From NCBI GenBank assembly GCA_035527715.1, contig DATKZY010000207.1:1-34378 (forward strand): a stretch of DNA of 34,378 bases. Reading direction: 5' to 3'. The notes under the pieces are model-generated. The model saw only the letters and a program-made list of their open reading frames with translations, ran no database searches and was not told the origin of the DNA. This document shows positions 14,469 to 22,974 of this stretch, piece after piece; the first letter of the stretch is position 1, and every line of letters starts with the position of its first letter. The stretch is from DSUN01 sp035527715. Its GTDB lineage: Bacteria; Planctomycetota; PUPC01; DSUN01. A program made the position numbers and the translations under genes.

Positions 14469-17153
14469 TTACGGCTCGACCTGGATGAGGTCAACGTGGT
14501 AGGTGCCCGGTCGGGCGCCCTCGGGGGCCGAGAGGCCGATGCCCGCCGTGTGCCAGCGCAGGAAGTAGGTGCCCTTCGGCAGGAGCTTCTCGATGGGGAT
14601 GCGCACTCTCTGGTAGCTGGGGGTGATCGCCTTGAGGTAGCCGCCGGCGAGGAGGGGCACGCCGCGGCTGTAGTGCGGCTCGTCGTAGAGCAGGTCGTCG
14701 CCTACGCGGTGGTGGTCCATGAGGTGAACGAAGATCTCCTGGCTCACGTCGCCCTTGATGTGGAAGGTGAGGCAGGCGAGGCCGGCGCTGTTGTACCCGT
14801 CGCCGGCGACGACCCAGTAGCCCTGCCAGGGGCCTGGGCCGGTCGCCGCGAAGCGCAGGCCGGCGCCCTTCGGCTGCACCCCCTGGCCGGAGGCCCAGCC
14901 GACCGAGACGGGGCCGACGGCCCCCGAACCGTGGTAGCCGCCCTGGAGAAAACGGGCGGCGACGGGGCCGCGGGCGAGGTAGACGATGGCCGGCCAGGTC
15001 TCGGAGGCCCCGGCGTCGTCGGCGGCCTTGACGGTGAGGAGACAGGTCTCGCGCAGGCCCCGCTGGTCGAAGATGGTTGGCGAGATGTGGATGATGGTGC
15101 CGAACACCCCGTCGGCCGGCTGCTCGTCGCCGCTCTGGCCGTCGTCGTGCAGCGGCACGGCGGCGCTGCCGCCGAGCTTCGAGGCGTCCACGGTGACGCT
15201 CTTGACGGCGCGCGGCCCACGCGGGTGCTGGACGCGTGCCTGGACGGTGACCTTCATGTCGGCCTGGGCCTCCTCGATGGAGCGGGCGGCGGCGACGATG
15301 GGGCGGAGGTGCGGCTCGGGGGCGGCGTCGGCGGCAATCGCGGCGATGCGGCCGTGCAGCTCCCCGCGGGCGCGCGCGACCGCCGCGCTGCCAAGCGGCA
15401 CGGAGCAGGGCAGGCAGCGGGCCTGGGCGATGGCCGGGCCCTTCGTGGGCAGCGCCCAGCGGCCGACCCACAGGGCGTTGTTCATCGCAATGTAGTAGGT
15501 CGTGCCGTTCGCGTTCGCGACGCAGCTCGCGCCGCTCTTGACGAAGGGGCCGACGTAGAGGCCCTGGTTGTGCCGCTCGCCGAGGCCGTTGGAGAAGCGG
15601 TGCCGCGACAGGCACAGCCCCTGGCGGTGCGGGTCGTAGGCCGCCAGGGTCTCGGCGCGATCCGTCGGGCCGTTGGTGAGGAACAGCGACGCCCAGGCCG
15701 CGCCGTCGGCCTGGGCCGCCTCGCGCCAGCTCCGCCCATCGGTGTCCGACTGGAGGATCGTGCCGCCGAGGGTGCAGGCGAAGAACCGCCAGGGCGAATC
15801 CGGCGCGGCCACGGCCGTGGGGCGGACACCGCGCTGCATCTCCTCCCAGCGAAAGCCGTCGGTGCCCGAGCGGTGGAGGTCCCACACCTTCCCCTCGCTC
15901 GCGACCATCGAGCCGATGGCCACCATGGTCTCGCGCTGCTTGACGAAGCGGCCCAGGAAGCGGTCCTTGCCCAACACCTCCCAGGTGGCGCCGAGGTCGC
16001 GCGAGAGCGACAGGCCGGGCGCCGCGAGCCCGTGGGTCGCCAGCAGCGTGTTGCCGGTTGGGTCGGAGGGGCAGAAGGCGACCCATTCGACGTGGGGTGA
16101 GGCATAGGATTCGGCCTCGCCGCCGAGGCGCTTCCAGCTCGTGCCGCCGTCGGTGCTGAGGAAGAGGCCGCGGGCGTCGGTGCCGAGGCAGAGGGTGTCG
16201 GGGCTTACAGCGGAGACGGCGAGGCAGGTGGCCTCGCCGACGGCGTCGGCGGAGGCGCCTACGACGGGCGCCCACGTGTGCCCCTCGTCGCGCGTCACCA
16301 GCAGCCCCCCCTCCGTCGCGCACCAGGCGACGAGGGGGTCGAGGGGATGCGGGAAGCAGCGGCGCACGCCGCGCGGCTCGGGGAGACGGCTCCATTCGAG
16401 GCCGCCGCGGACCTCTCGCTCGGCCCGCGGCGCCGCTTCGCCTCCGGGCTGGAAGCTCACGCGCTCGATGAGGCCGAAGGAGTCGGGGCGGTGGAAATCG
16501 TCCGTCGGCAGGTCGCACCAGGTGTACTCCTGCCTGGGCGTGTTGCCTCGCGGCGCGCGGAAGCGGGTGACGTTGAAGCGCCAGGTCTGGTCGCCGCCCG
16601 TGCGCGCGCCGAGGTCGCGCAGCGGCACGGCGAGGGCGACCTTCCAGCCCTTGCCCGGCTCGGTGGACACCGCGACCTTCACGTTGGCATTCCAACTGCG
16701 GTCGCTGCGGCCGCGGGGCGGGTAGGCCTGGTCGAAGACGGTGCTGAGTGCGTTGACCCCGATCTGCTTGTAGCCGACCTCGGGGTGGGGGAGGACGTAG
16801 ATCTCGACGCAGTCGTCGGCCCACACCTCGCCGTCGCGCTCGCGGGCCTTGGCCTGGAGCTGGGCGTCGGGCTCCTCGCACGCGATGGCGGCGTAGAGGT
16901 GCGTCGCGTCGAACAGCACGCGACAGGTCGTGGTGAGCTTGCCCTTCTGGCCGGGCACGGGGTGGAGCTTGAGGGTCGGAGCCTTCTCCCAGAGCGGGTC
17001 GGCCAGCTTGCCCTCGACCTTCGGCCCCCGGGCCACCTTCACCGCGGCGACCCTCGCTCGCCCCTCAGCCCTGGCGGACGCAGAGAAGAGAAGGAGAATG
17101 CCCGCGAAACACGCGAAACCACGCGAAAGAAAGCATCCGAAATCGGAAATCAC
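14469..17153 (-). CDS. Secreted CBM9-like, Asp-box (BNR) repeat protein
   Basis: The 894-aa frame starts at GTG 17153, overlapping the upstream stop by 4 nt (GTGA), so translation is coupled to the caspase-like gene. Residues 1-29 form a signal peptide. Residues ~35-235 match the CBM9/DOMON-like domain (VEGKLADPLWEKAP, DDCVEIYVLPHPEVGY, GWKVALAVPL). Residues ~250-480 carry five Asp-box motifs of the S/TxDxGxxW type near 287, 333, 383, 429 and 469, typical of sialidase-like or Ycf48-like beta-propellers. The C-terminal third has an extracellular Ig-like segment (VPLHDDGQSGDEQPADGVFG) and a jelly-roll-like end. It may be an exported glycan-binding or lyase/sialidase-like protein; no catalytic set is evident. 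Part of the signal peptide is encoded by a short tandem repeat. Confidence 0.85.
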   Translation of the reverse strand: MISDFGCFLSRGFACFAGILLLFSASARAEGRARVAAVKVARGPKVEGKLADPLWEKAPTLKLHPVPGQKGKLTTTCRVLFDATHLYAAIACEEPDAQLQAKARERDGEVWADDCVEIYVLPHPEVGYKQIGVNALSTVFDQAYPPRGRSDRSWNANVKVAVSTEPGKGWKVALAVPLRDLGARTGGDQTWRFNVTRFRAPRGNTPRQEYTWCDLPTDDFHRPDSFGLIERVSFQPGGEAAPRAEREVRGGLEWSRLPEPRGVRRCFPHPLDPLVAWCATEGGLLVTRDEGHTWAPVVGASADAVGEATCLAVSAVSPDTLCLGTDARGLFLSTDGGTSWKRLGGEAESYASPHVEWVAFCPSDPTGNTLLATHGLAAPGLSLSRDLGATWEVLGKDRFLGRFVKQRETMVAIGSMVASEGKVWDLHRSGTDGFRWEEMQRGVRPTAVAAPDSPWRFFACTLGGTILQSDTDGRSWREAAQADGAAWASLFLTNGPTDRAETLAAYDPHRQGLCLSRHRFSNGLGERHNQGLYVGPFVKSGASCVANANGTTYYIAMNNALWVGRWALPTKGPAIAQARCLPCSVPLGSAAVARARGELHGRIAAIAADAAPEPHLRPIVAAARSIEEAQADMKVTVQARVQHPRGPRAVKSVTVDASKLGGSAAVPLHDDGQSGDEQPADGVFGTIIHISPTIFDQRGLRETCLLTVKAADDAGASETWPAIVYLARGPVAARFLQGGYHGSGAVGPVSVGWASGQGVQPKGAGLRFAATGPGPWQGYWVVAGDGYNSAGLACLTFHIKGDVSQEIFVHLMDHHRVGDDLLYDEPHYSRGVPLLAGGYLKAITPSYQRVRIPIEKLLPKGTYFLRWHTAGIGLSAPEGARPGTYHVDLIQVEP
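17103..17129. repeat. Short tandem repeat within signal-peptide codons
   Basis: cgcgaaa recurs three times at 9-10 bp spacing (17103, 17112, 17122) inside the 5' end of the minus-strand CBM9/Asp-box gene. It encodes part of its Phe/Ala-rich signal sequence. Confidence 0.65.
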
Positions 17154-18253
17154 TTGGGCTTTCCCAGAACGGTCTGCCTCGCCAGGAACCCCGCTTCCCC
17201 TGGCTTAGGGTCCTTGGGCGCCTCGACGAACTCGTAGGGCTTCCAGAGGAAGAAGGCGTGCTGCGACTTCGGCGTGTCGTCGAGCCGGGCGTGCTCGGCC
17301 AGCAGGCGACGGAAGGCCCAGTGCTTGTCGAAGCGGCCGAACTTCGGTGTCGGGTCCGGCTCCGCGTCGAGGTCGGCGGGCAGGTTGTCCACCATCTTCC
17401 CCTCGTCGTCGCGCACCTTGTGGGGGCGGGCCAGGATGTTGTCCGTGCCCGCGTAGAGCTTGCGCCACGTGGCCCGGGTCTCTTTGCCGCGGACGAGCCA
17501 GTAGGTCTTGCCGGGGGTAGGCTTCACGTCCTTGCCGAGATCGGGGCTCTCGACGAGGTGCTGGCGGTGGTAGAAGTTGGCGGTCTCGCGGGCGGCGTGG
17601 GCGTAGGCCTCGAGCAGATCAACCGCCTTGTCGCGGTTCGCGTCGGCGCGGCCGGCCTCGAAGCCCTGGAGGAGGAACTCGGCGAAGTAGGTCTGCGTGC
17701 CCTCGGTCTCGTAGCCCGAGGCGGTGAGGACGACGCGGCCCGCTCGGAGATAGCTCTTGAGGAAGTCCGCGCCGCCGCTCGCCGTGTTGAGGATCACGAT
17801 CTGCTCGGAAGGCAGGGCGTCGAGCAGGTCGCCCAGCTCGGTCGCCTTGAGGTCGGGGCCGGGGAGGCAGAGCCTGCCGAACTCCTCGTTGATCTGGCCG
17901 TGGCCGGCGAGGAAGAGGATGAACTGGTCGTGGGTGCGGAGGGCTCGGGCCATCTTCTCCATCTCGGCCTTGACGTTTTCGAGGGTGGACTTCTGCCGCG
18001 GGGGCGTGGCCTTGGGGTCCTCGGTCTCGGTGAGGACGACGATGTTCTCGGCGCTCACGCCGCACTGCTTCGTCAGCACGGCGTGGAAGCGAGTCGTCCA
18101 GTCGAGCAACAGGCGCGAGTACTGCTCGGAGCCGCCGAGGCCGGCGACGAGCAGGGCGCGCGTGGCGCCGGCCTCGCCGGCCGAAGCCACCGCCCCGCCG
18201 GCGCCTGCCAGCAGGACGCCGAGCGAACACAATGCGTGCCTTGTCGTCCTCAT
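17150..18253 (-). CDS. Secreted caspase-fold (C13/C14-like) protein lacking the catalytic Cys
   Basis: ATG 18253 (367 aa) gives a signal peptide. The longer reading from TTG 18289 would start inside a predicted -35 box and is rejected. Residues ~30-260 have a caspase/legumain-like fold. A strand LLVAGLGGSEQY is followed by NIVVLTE, then the His strand FILFLAGHGQ (His118), then the strand where the catalytic Cys is expected, QIVILNTASGGADF. That strand normally reads D-x-C-x-S-G; here it is Asn156-Thr-Ala158-Ser-Gly, so both the acidic and Cys positions are changed. Proteolysis of the usual type is unlikely. The C-terminal ~110 residues are unrecognised. It overlaps the 14469 gene by 4 nt, so the two products probably act together outside the cytoplasm. 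Confidence 0.8.
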   Translation of the reverse strand: MRTTRHALCSLGVLLAGAGGAVASAGEAGATRALLVAGLGGSEQYSRLLLDWTTRFHAVLTKQCGVSAENIVVLTETEDPKATPPRQKSTLENVKAEMEKMARALRTHDQFILFLAGHGQINEEFGRLCLPGPDLKATELGDLLDALPSEQIVILNTASGGADFLKSYLRAGRVVLTASGYETEGTQTYFAEFLLQGFEAGRADANRDKAVDLLEAYAHAARETANFYHRQHLVESPDLGKDVKPTPGKTYWLVRGKETRATWRKLYAGTDNILARPHKVRDDEGKMVDNLPADLDAEPDPTPKFGRFDKHWAFRRLLAEHARLDDTPKSQHAFFLWKPYEFVEAPKDPKPGEAGFLARQTVLGKPK

Positions 18254-18260
18254 ACCATCC

Positions 18261-18289
18261 CAGATAGCAGAGAGGAAGCGGGAGATCAA
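18261..18289 (-). promoter_or_regulatory. Promoter of the caspase-like gene, near-leaderless
   Basis: On the minus strand TTGATC (18289-18284) is followed after 17 bp by TATCTG (18266-18261). The expected transcript start, near 18254, almost coincides with ATG 18253, suggesting a leaderless or nearly leaderless mRNA for the 17150 and 14469 pair. Confidence 0.55.
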
Positions 18290-18292
18290 GCG

Positions 18293-19159
18293 TCAGAGGG
18301 CCGCGAGCATTCTCCTGAGGGCGACGGCGCTCTGGCGCAGCCGGTCGGCGCCGCTCATGTTGGGCGTGAAATCCTCGATGATCAGCGGCGGGTTGAGCCC
18401 CGCGCCGTGGAGGGCCTTCACCCACGAGGGCAGGTGCAGGTCGCCCTCCTCCATGCGGCACATCTGCCCCGAAAGCCGCTTGCAGCCGAGAGGGTCCACG
18501 TCCACGATCACACGGCGGTTGCCGCCGATGTGGCAGCAGTCAATGTAGTCGCGGAGCACGGAGACGGCCAGCACGGGGTTCACCTCGCCCTCGCGCCCGA
18601 AGTTGGCCATGTCGAAGATCACGCCGATGCGCCCGGACGGGAAATTGCGGACGACGTTCCACGCGAGGCCCGGCGACGTGATCATCGTGCCGCAATGGGT
18701 CTCGAGGATGAGCTTGATGCCCATCGGCGCCGAGAGCTTCTCGATCACCTCGGCGTAGCGGGCGACGACCCGCTTCAGAAGCTCTGGGTAGTCGAACGGC
18801 TCGCGCGGGTAGCCGGGCGGCCCGCAGCGGATGCATTTCGCCTCGGCGGCCGCGGCGCCCTCGAGGTGCAGCCTGATCGCGTCGTCGGGCGCGTCCACAG
18901 TGAGCGTGGGCACGGTGCCCCACGGCTCCATCCCCGCGTCGCGGAGCCGGCGGGTGAGCGCGGCGCCCTCCTTCGCGAGGCGCTCGGGCGTGAGGTCGAA
19001 CTTGTGGTTGCCCCAGTTGCCCCACGGCTTGTCGCGCTGCTCGGGCGGGATGACGCGCGGGCGGTACTGGTAGTACCGAATGCCCAGTTCCCGGCAGAGC
19101 GCGACCTGCTCGTCGAAGTCCAACTCGGGCAACATCACGGCCGTAACACCCATCTCCAT
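18293..19159 (-). CDS. Sugar phosphate isomerase/epimerase family TIM barrel
   Basis: ATG 19159 (288 aa) is preceded by aggaga at a 6-nt spacing; longer readings have no RBS. The sequence follows the xylose-isomerase-like (AP endonuclease 2) barrel, with metal-ligand candidates at the strand ends: Glu in ILETHCGT, Asp in VIFDMANFG, His in DCCHIGG and Glu in LIIEDFTPN. N-terminal VMLPELDFDEQVALCRELGIRYYQYRP is the usual start of this family. There is no signal peptide, so it is cytoplasmic, acting on a sugar, inosose or keto-sugar released from imported glycan. Exact substrate is unknown. It lies between the six-hairpin protein (65 nt upstream) and the caspase-like gene, in a carbohydrate-centred block. 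Confidence 0.85.
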   Translation of the reverse strand: MEMGVTAVMLPELDFDEQVALCRELGIRYYQYRPRVIPPEQRDKPWGNWGNHKFDLTPERLAKEGAALTRRLRDAGMEPWGTVPTLTVDAPDDAIRLHLEGAAAAEAKCIRCGPPGYPREPFDYPELLKRVVARYAEVIEKLSAPMGIKLILETHCGTMITSPGLAWNVVRNFPSGRIGVIFDMANFGREGEVNPVLAVSVLRDYIDCCHIGGNRRVIVDVDPLGCKRLSGQMCRMEEGDLHLPSWVKALHGAGLNPPLIIEDFTPNMSGADRLRQSAVALRRMLAAL

Positions 19160-19204
19160 TTCAGCTCTCCTATCGTCCTCCTCCTCGTCCCTCGTCCTCG
19201 ATTC

Positions 19205-19224
19205 GGCGTGCAAGTATGCACGCC
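19205..19224. repeat. Perfect 8-bp stem hairpin after the six-hairpin gene
   Basis: ggcgtgca (19205-19212) and tgcacgcc (19217-19224) pair around agta. The element abuts the minus-strand stop codon at 19225-19227, so it could be a terminator or 3' stabiliser. It also resembles the other small intergenic hairpins. Next to it, 19168-19200 is a degenerate tcgtcc/tcctcg simple repeat. Confidence 0.6.
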
Positions 19225-21411
19225 CTACCATTCGATCGTCGCTTCGCGGGTTCCTGGCGGAATCGCCACGTCTCCCTTGGGTGCTCGCAGGACGACGCCT
19301 CCTGGCGGCTCCGCGTCGCCCGTGAGTTTCAGCGTTCCTGTTGAGCCCTTCACCATGTACGTGAACGAGCAGGCCCCGAAATGCGTGGGCAGGTTCTCAG
19401 CGGCAATGCCCTTCTCATCGCGGAACCAGGCGGGGTCCACGCCCGCCAGAAGCACGAGGCGGTCGCCCTCCTCGAAGGCCAGGCAGTCGCGTAGCAGAAG
19501 CCACATCTCGGCGATGGCCCAGCCGTGGGGCATGGCTACGCTTGGGTTCCAGGTGGTCCGCAGGTGGCCCCAGCCGCCCGAGCCGCTCCTGCCGCCCTCG
19601 TCGAAGGCGTACCAGCCGCGCATCTGCTCGTGCTTGAGGTGCTCCTCGATGGTGCGGTAGCCCGCCTCGCGGTTGCCGGCCAGCAGGCCCTGGTGCGCGG
19701 TGGCCAGCGGGAAGTAGCGCCAGCCGCCGGGCTTCTGCGCGCCGATGCCCTTGAACTGCTCGTGGCCCTTGCCCTCGCCGAACGAGTAGAGCTCGCACGG
19801 CCAGAGGACCGAGTAGCTGCCGTAGCCGTTTCGGAGCTTGGCCCCGAACGTCGCGTCGTATTTCTCGAAGAGCGCGTCGGCGAGCTTTCGCCACTCCGCC
19901 GCCTCGCCCTCGTTACCGGCGGCTCTCGCCAGGAGCGCGGCGGCGCGGAGGCCGGCGATGTCGAATGCCTCGGTGTACTCCGGGTGATGCCCGTCGCAAC
20001 TGCCGGGCTTGAGCACCTGGCGGCGGAAGGCGGGCAATTCGTCGGGCTTGTCCGGCGGGAGCGCGTCGCCGAAGTCCAGGCTCGTGGCCTTCACGTAGTG
20101 CGGCGGGGGGGCCGTGCGGTAGTAGCGGATCATCGCGGCGAGCTTGGCGGCGGCGGGATAGACGCGGGCGAGCCATTTCGCGTCGCGGCTCAGGAGCCAG
20201 TGTTGGCCCATCGCCCAGAGCACCTGGCCGGGATTGTCGGCCTCGACGTTCACGCGGCCGTTGAACGGGTGGCCCAGGAAGTAGTCAATCGCCTGCTCCG
20301 AGAGGTCGAAGTTGCCCGACTTCTGGAGGATGCTGGCGACGTAGACTCCGTCGCGGTTGAACACATTGTAGTTGACGACCGCGACATCGGGTGCGCCGCC
20401 GTTCATGCAGAGCGCCACGTGGCCGACGATGGCGGCGAAGCACTCGGCCCAGCGGGGATCGGGCACACGGATGGTTGCGCGGCCCACTAGATCCTTCCAA
20501 TAGACTTCCGCCTCCTTGAAGAGCGCGTCGGCCTTCAGGCCGCGATAGTAATCGAGGCCGGGGTCGGGCTGGAGCGCTCCGCCCTCCCTGGGGTCCGGCT
20601 TCGCGAGGTCGAGTTGCGCCCAGCCGCTCTTCCCGTCCCACTGGTGCCCGACGGCTCGGCGGCCGGGCAGCACCGGGCACACGAAGCCCAGCGTCCTCGA
20701 CTCGCCGGCGGCAAGGGCGAGGCCGAAGCGGAGCGCGCCCGAGCAGTTGCCTGCCATCGAGAGGGTCTGCTTGCCCACGGGCGTCTTGCCCTGCGTCGCC
20801 TCGTCGCCGATGCTGTCGGTTTCCAGAACCCCCGCGGCCGTCGGCCTCTCGTTGGCCACGAGGGCCGCGTGGCCGCCGATGAGCAAGGCATCGCCCGCGT
20901 CGCTCACCGACAGGGCATGGACGGGGAAGCCTGCGGGACCTAGCGGGCGAAGCGCAGAGTAGAGCGCCAGTGTCCGCTCTCCCGCCCCCTTGTGAGACAA
21001 CTGCACTCGTGCGGCGACGACGAAGACCTCGCCCGCGGGCGACGGACGCTTGACCTCGCAGACCTCGGTCTTCACCGCGATGCCATCGGCGTTCCACGAA
21101 CTCCACGGAATGAGATGGCCGGTGCCGACGAGGCCGTGCTCGACCTTCACGCCGTCCATCGTCGGCGCCCAGAGCTTGCCCTTCTCGGCGTCGTAGAGCC
21201 AGAGGCAGACGCCGTAGCTGCCCACGCCGGGCGAGAAGCAGCCCTCGGGCTCGACGAACGTCTTGAGCGAGTCGAGCGTGTTGGCGATGCCGATGGGGAT
21301 ATGAATCCGCCCCCGCGGGTCGAGCGGCCCGCGTGGCGGCGTTTGCCCCGATTCAGCGGTTCCCATCACGAGCGCCCCCGCCACAAACAGGGCGAGCACA
21401 TGCCTCACCAT
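19225..21411 (-). CDS. Secreted six-hairpin glycosidase-like protein
   Basis: ATG 21411 (728 aa) is chosen because the upstream extension is repeat-derived and a signal peptide follows immediately. Residues ~30-290 form an N-terminal beta-sandwich (RGRIHIPIGIANTLDSLKTF, SPGVGSYGVCLWLYD). Residues ~310-660 look like an (alpha/alpha)6 toroid of the six-hairpin glycosidase superfamily, with DNPGQVLWAMGQHWLLSRD, HPEYTEAFDIAGLRAAALLARAAG and WNPSVAMPHGWAIAEMWLLLRD. A C-terminal beta domain ends in REATIEW. This layout is shared with glucoamylase, rhamnosidase and trehalase-like enzymes. Substrate cannot be set from sequence. The export signal and neighbours fit extracellular or periplasmic oligosaccharide cleavage. 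Confidence 0.8.
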   Translation of the reverse strand: MVRHVLALFVAGALVMGTAESGQTPPRGPLDPRGRIHIPIGIANTLDSLKTFVEPEGCFSPGVGSYGVCLWLYDAEKGKLWAPTMDGVKVEHGLVGTGHLIPWSSWNADGIAVKTEVCEVKRPSPAGEVFVVAARVQLSHKGAGERTLALYSALRPLGPAGFPVHALSVSDAGDALLIGGHAALVANERPTAAGVLETDSIGDEATQGKTPVGKQTLSMAGNCSGALRFGLALAAGESRTLGFVCPVLPGRRAVGHQWDGKSGWAQLDLAKPDPREGGALQPDPGLDYYRGLKADALFKEAEVYWKDLVGRATIRVPDPRWAECFAAIVGHVALCMNGGAPDVAVVNYNVFNRDGVYVASILQKSGNFDLSEQAIDYFLGHPFNGRVNVEADNPGQVLWAMGQHWLLSRDAKWLARVYPAAAKLAAMIRYYRTAPPPHYVKATSLDFGDALPPDKPDELPAFRRQVLKPGSCDGHHPEYTEAFDIAGLRAAALLARAAGNEGEAAEWRKLADALFEKYDATFGAKLRNGYGSYSVLWPCELYSFGEGKGHEQFKGIGAQKPGGWRYFPLATAHQGLLAGNREAGYRTIEEHLKHEQMRGWYAFDEGGRSGSGGWGHLRTTWNPSVAMPHGWAIAEMWLLLRDCLAFEEGDRLVLLAGVDPAWFRDEKGIAAENLPTHFGACSFTYMVKGSTGTLKLTGDAEPPGGVVLRAPKGDVAIPPGTREATIEW

Positions 21412-21433
21412 CGCCCTTGCCCTGCTCAAGAGA

Positions 21434-21499
21434 GGATGAATGGAGGGTTGGATGATTGGATGAATGGGTTCCCCGGCCCTCTTCTCTTCCATTCATCCA
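21434..21499. repeat. ggatgaat-type repeats forming a hairpin
   Basis: The 97-nt gap between the agmatinase stop and the six-hairpin gene contains ggatgaatgg at 21434 and 21458 with a related gattgga unit between. The inverse ccattcatcc follows at 21489. 21457-21467 pairs perfectly with 21489-21499 (11 bp). The units match the catcca octamers inside the gene at 13193-13224. The hairpin could attenuate transcription from the pdaD promoter into the glycosidase gene. Confidence 0.7.
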
Positions 21500-21508
21500 C
21501 CCATCCAC

Positions 21509-22381
21509 TCATCCCCCAAGGATGTAGCCGATCAGCCGATAGGTCAGCTTCGCCGCCGCGAAATCGGAGACGATGCTGCCCGGCACCGGGCACAGCTCCA
21601 CCACGTCCATCGCCACGATGCGGCACTGGGCCGCCACGCGGCGGAGGAAGCGGAGCGTCTCGTACCAGCCCATCCCGCCGGGCTCGGGCGTGCCGACCGC
21701 GGGGACGACCGACGGGTCGAAGGCATCGAGGTCAATGGTCAGGTAGACCTGGCCGCCCAGGAGCGCCAGGGCGCGGTCGGCCCAGGCCGGGTCGGCGGCC
21801 ATCTCGTGGGCGAAGAAGACAGGGTAGTTGCGGTCGCGGATGAGGCCGGCCTCGTCGGCGGAGAGGGCGCGGATGCCGACCTGCACGGCGTCGTGTCGCT
21901 CGCGGATGCGGCGCAGGGCGCAGGCGTGGCTGTGCGGCGTGCCGTCGTAGGCGTCGCGGAGGTCGGCGTGGGCGTCGAGCTGGAGCACTGTGAGCGGCCC
22001 GCAGATGCCCGCCGCGGCCTCGACGAGGGGCGGGGTGATCGAGTGCTCGCCGCCCAAGGCGACGAGAAGCTTGCCATCGGCCAGCGGCCGCCGCGCGGCG
22101 GCCGCGATCCGCTCGGCGGCTTGCCCGTAGGCGAGGCCGTCCACCTCGACGGTGGGCAGCGTGGTGATGCCGAGGCGATAGGTTTCGCGGCCCAGCTCCT
22201 CGTCGTACAGCTCGACCTGGTGCGAGGCGTCGAGGATGGCCTGAGGGCCGCGGCGGGTGCCCTTCACATAGCTGGTCGTGGCCTCGAACGGCACGGGCAG
22301 AATGGCCGCCCCGGCGCTCTCATACGAGGAATGAGGCGGCCCGATGCCCAGAAAGCAGGGAAAGTGGCAGGCTTCTTCCAT
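21509..22381 (-). CDS. speB: Agmatinase (ureohydrolase family)
   Basis: ATG 22381 (290 aa) lies 17 nt after the pdaD stop. All manganese-binding segments of ureohydrolases are present: His113 in GGEHS, Asp136/His138/Asp140 in LDAHAD, and Asp217/Asp219 in IDLDAFDPS. TPHSHAC supplies the substrate-side loop. The family hydrolyses agmatine to putrescine and urea, or arginine/guanidino analogues. The immediate upstream arginine decarboxylase makes agmatine the likely substrate. Length is normal (~290-310). The longer reading into the pdaD stop lacks support. Confidence 0.92.
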   Translation of the reverse strand: MEEACHFPCFLGIGPPHSSYESAGAAILPVPFEATTSYVKGTRRGPQAILDASHQVELYDEELGRETYRLGITTLPTVEVDGLAYGQAAERIAAAARRPLADGKLLVALGGEHSITPPLVEAAAGICGPLTVLQLDAHADLRDAYDGTPHSHACALRRIRERHDAVQVGIRALSADEAGLIRDRNYPVFFAHEMAADPAWADRALALLGGQVYLTIDLDAFDPSVVPAVGTPEPGGMGWYETLRFLRRVAAQCRIVAMDVVELCPVPGSIVSDFAAAKLTYRLIGYILGG

Positions 22382-22398
22382 GGCACGGGAACTGCCGT

Positions 22399-22974
22399 TC
22401 ACACGAACACGGCGCAGGCGATGACGGTGGTCCACAGGCCGCTCTTGTCGCCCAGCGCGCTCTGCGTGGTGTGGAAGGTGCGGACGATCTGGCCCGAGAA
22501 GCGCCAGATCTCCTTCTTCTCGTCGTAGCTCTTGTCGGGGTCGAAGTCCACGCCCAGGATGGTCGCGAGCATGCTGGCCGCGAGGTCCTCGGCATAGTCG
22601 CCGGCGGCGTCGTCCGTCTGCCCGTAGCTGTGGTGCTCGGAGAGGTAGCCGTAGTGGTCGGGGTTCTTGGGGATCGCGACGCCGACGGAGGCGGCCAGCA
22701 GGCGGTGCGGCTCGTTCGTGGCGTTCTCGCTCATCACCACGTGCACGATCTGGCCGGGCTTGAGGAGCTGGAGGCCGAGCCTCTTGGGGATGATCTTGCA
22801 GTGCGGCGGGAAGATGCTCGACACCTTCACGAGGTTGAAGCTGGCGATGCCCGCGTCGCGCAGCGCCATCTCGAAGCTGGTCAGCTTCTCCCTGTGGCGC
22901 CCCACGCCGTTGGTCAGAAACAGGCGTCGGGGCACGTAGCCAACCCCACCCTCAGATGACCCGCGTCTCGGCAT
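22399..22974 (-). CDS. pdaD: Pyruvoyl-dependent arginine decarboxylase
   Basis: ATG 22974 is preceded by aaaggagg at a 7-nt spacing, giving 191 aa. The proenzyme self-cleaves at a Ser-Ser bond to create a pyruvoyl group. Here the matching motif is NLVKVSSIFPP with Ser52-Ser53, the same position as in the archaeal enzyme family. Other family segments are VHVVMSENATNEPHRLLAASVGVAIPK (the VGVAIP strand) and SYGQTDDAAGDYAEDLAASML. It converts arginine to agmatine and CO2 in the cytoplasm, feeding the agmatinase encoded 17 nt downstream. This PvlArgDC class is best known in archaea, chlamydiae and some bacteria, and replaces the PLP-dependent SpeA. A strong promoter lies at 23058-23086. Confidence 0.93.
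   Translation of the reverse strand: MPRRGSSEGGVGYVPRRLFLTNGVGRHREKLTSFEMALRDAGIASFNLVKVSSIFPPHCKIIPKRLGLQLLKPGQIVHVVMSENATNEPHRLLAASVGVAIPKNPDHYGYLSEHHSYGQTDDAAGDYAEDLAASMLATILGVDFDPDKSYDEKKEIWRFSGQIVRTFHTTQSALGDKSGLWTTVIACAVFV

Noticed and set aside
14283..16100. 605-residue open frame on the plus strand
   Set aside because: Antisense to the CBM9/Asp-box gene, which has a signal peptide and five Asp-box motifs.
18254..18289. TTG start at 18289 for the caspase-like gene
   Set aside because: The TTG is part of the predicted -35 box; ATG 18253 starts a clean signal peptide.
17258..19660. 800-residue open frame on the plus strand
   Set aside because: Antisense to three recognised minus-strand genes (caspase-like, isomerase, six-hairpin); composition is that of a shadow frame.
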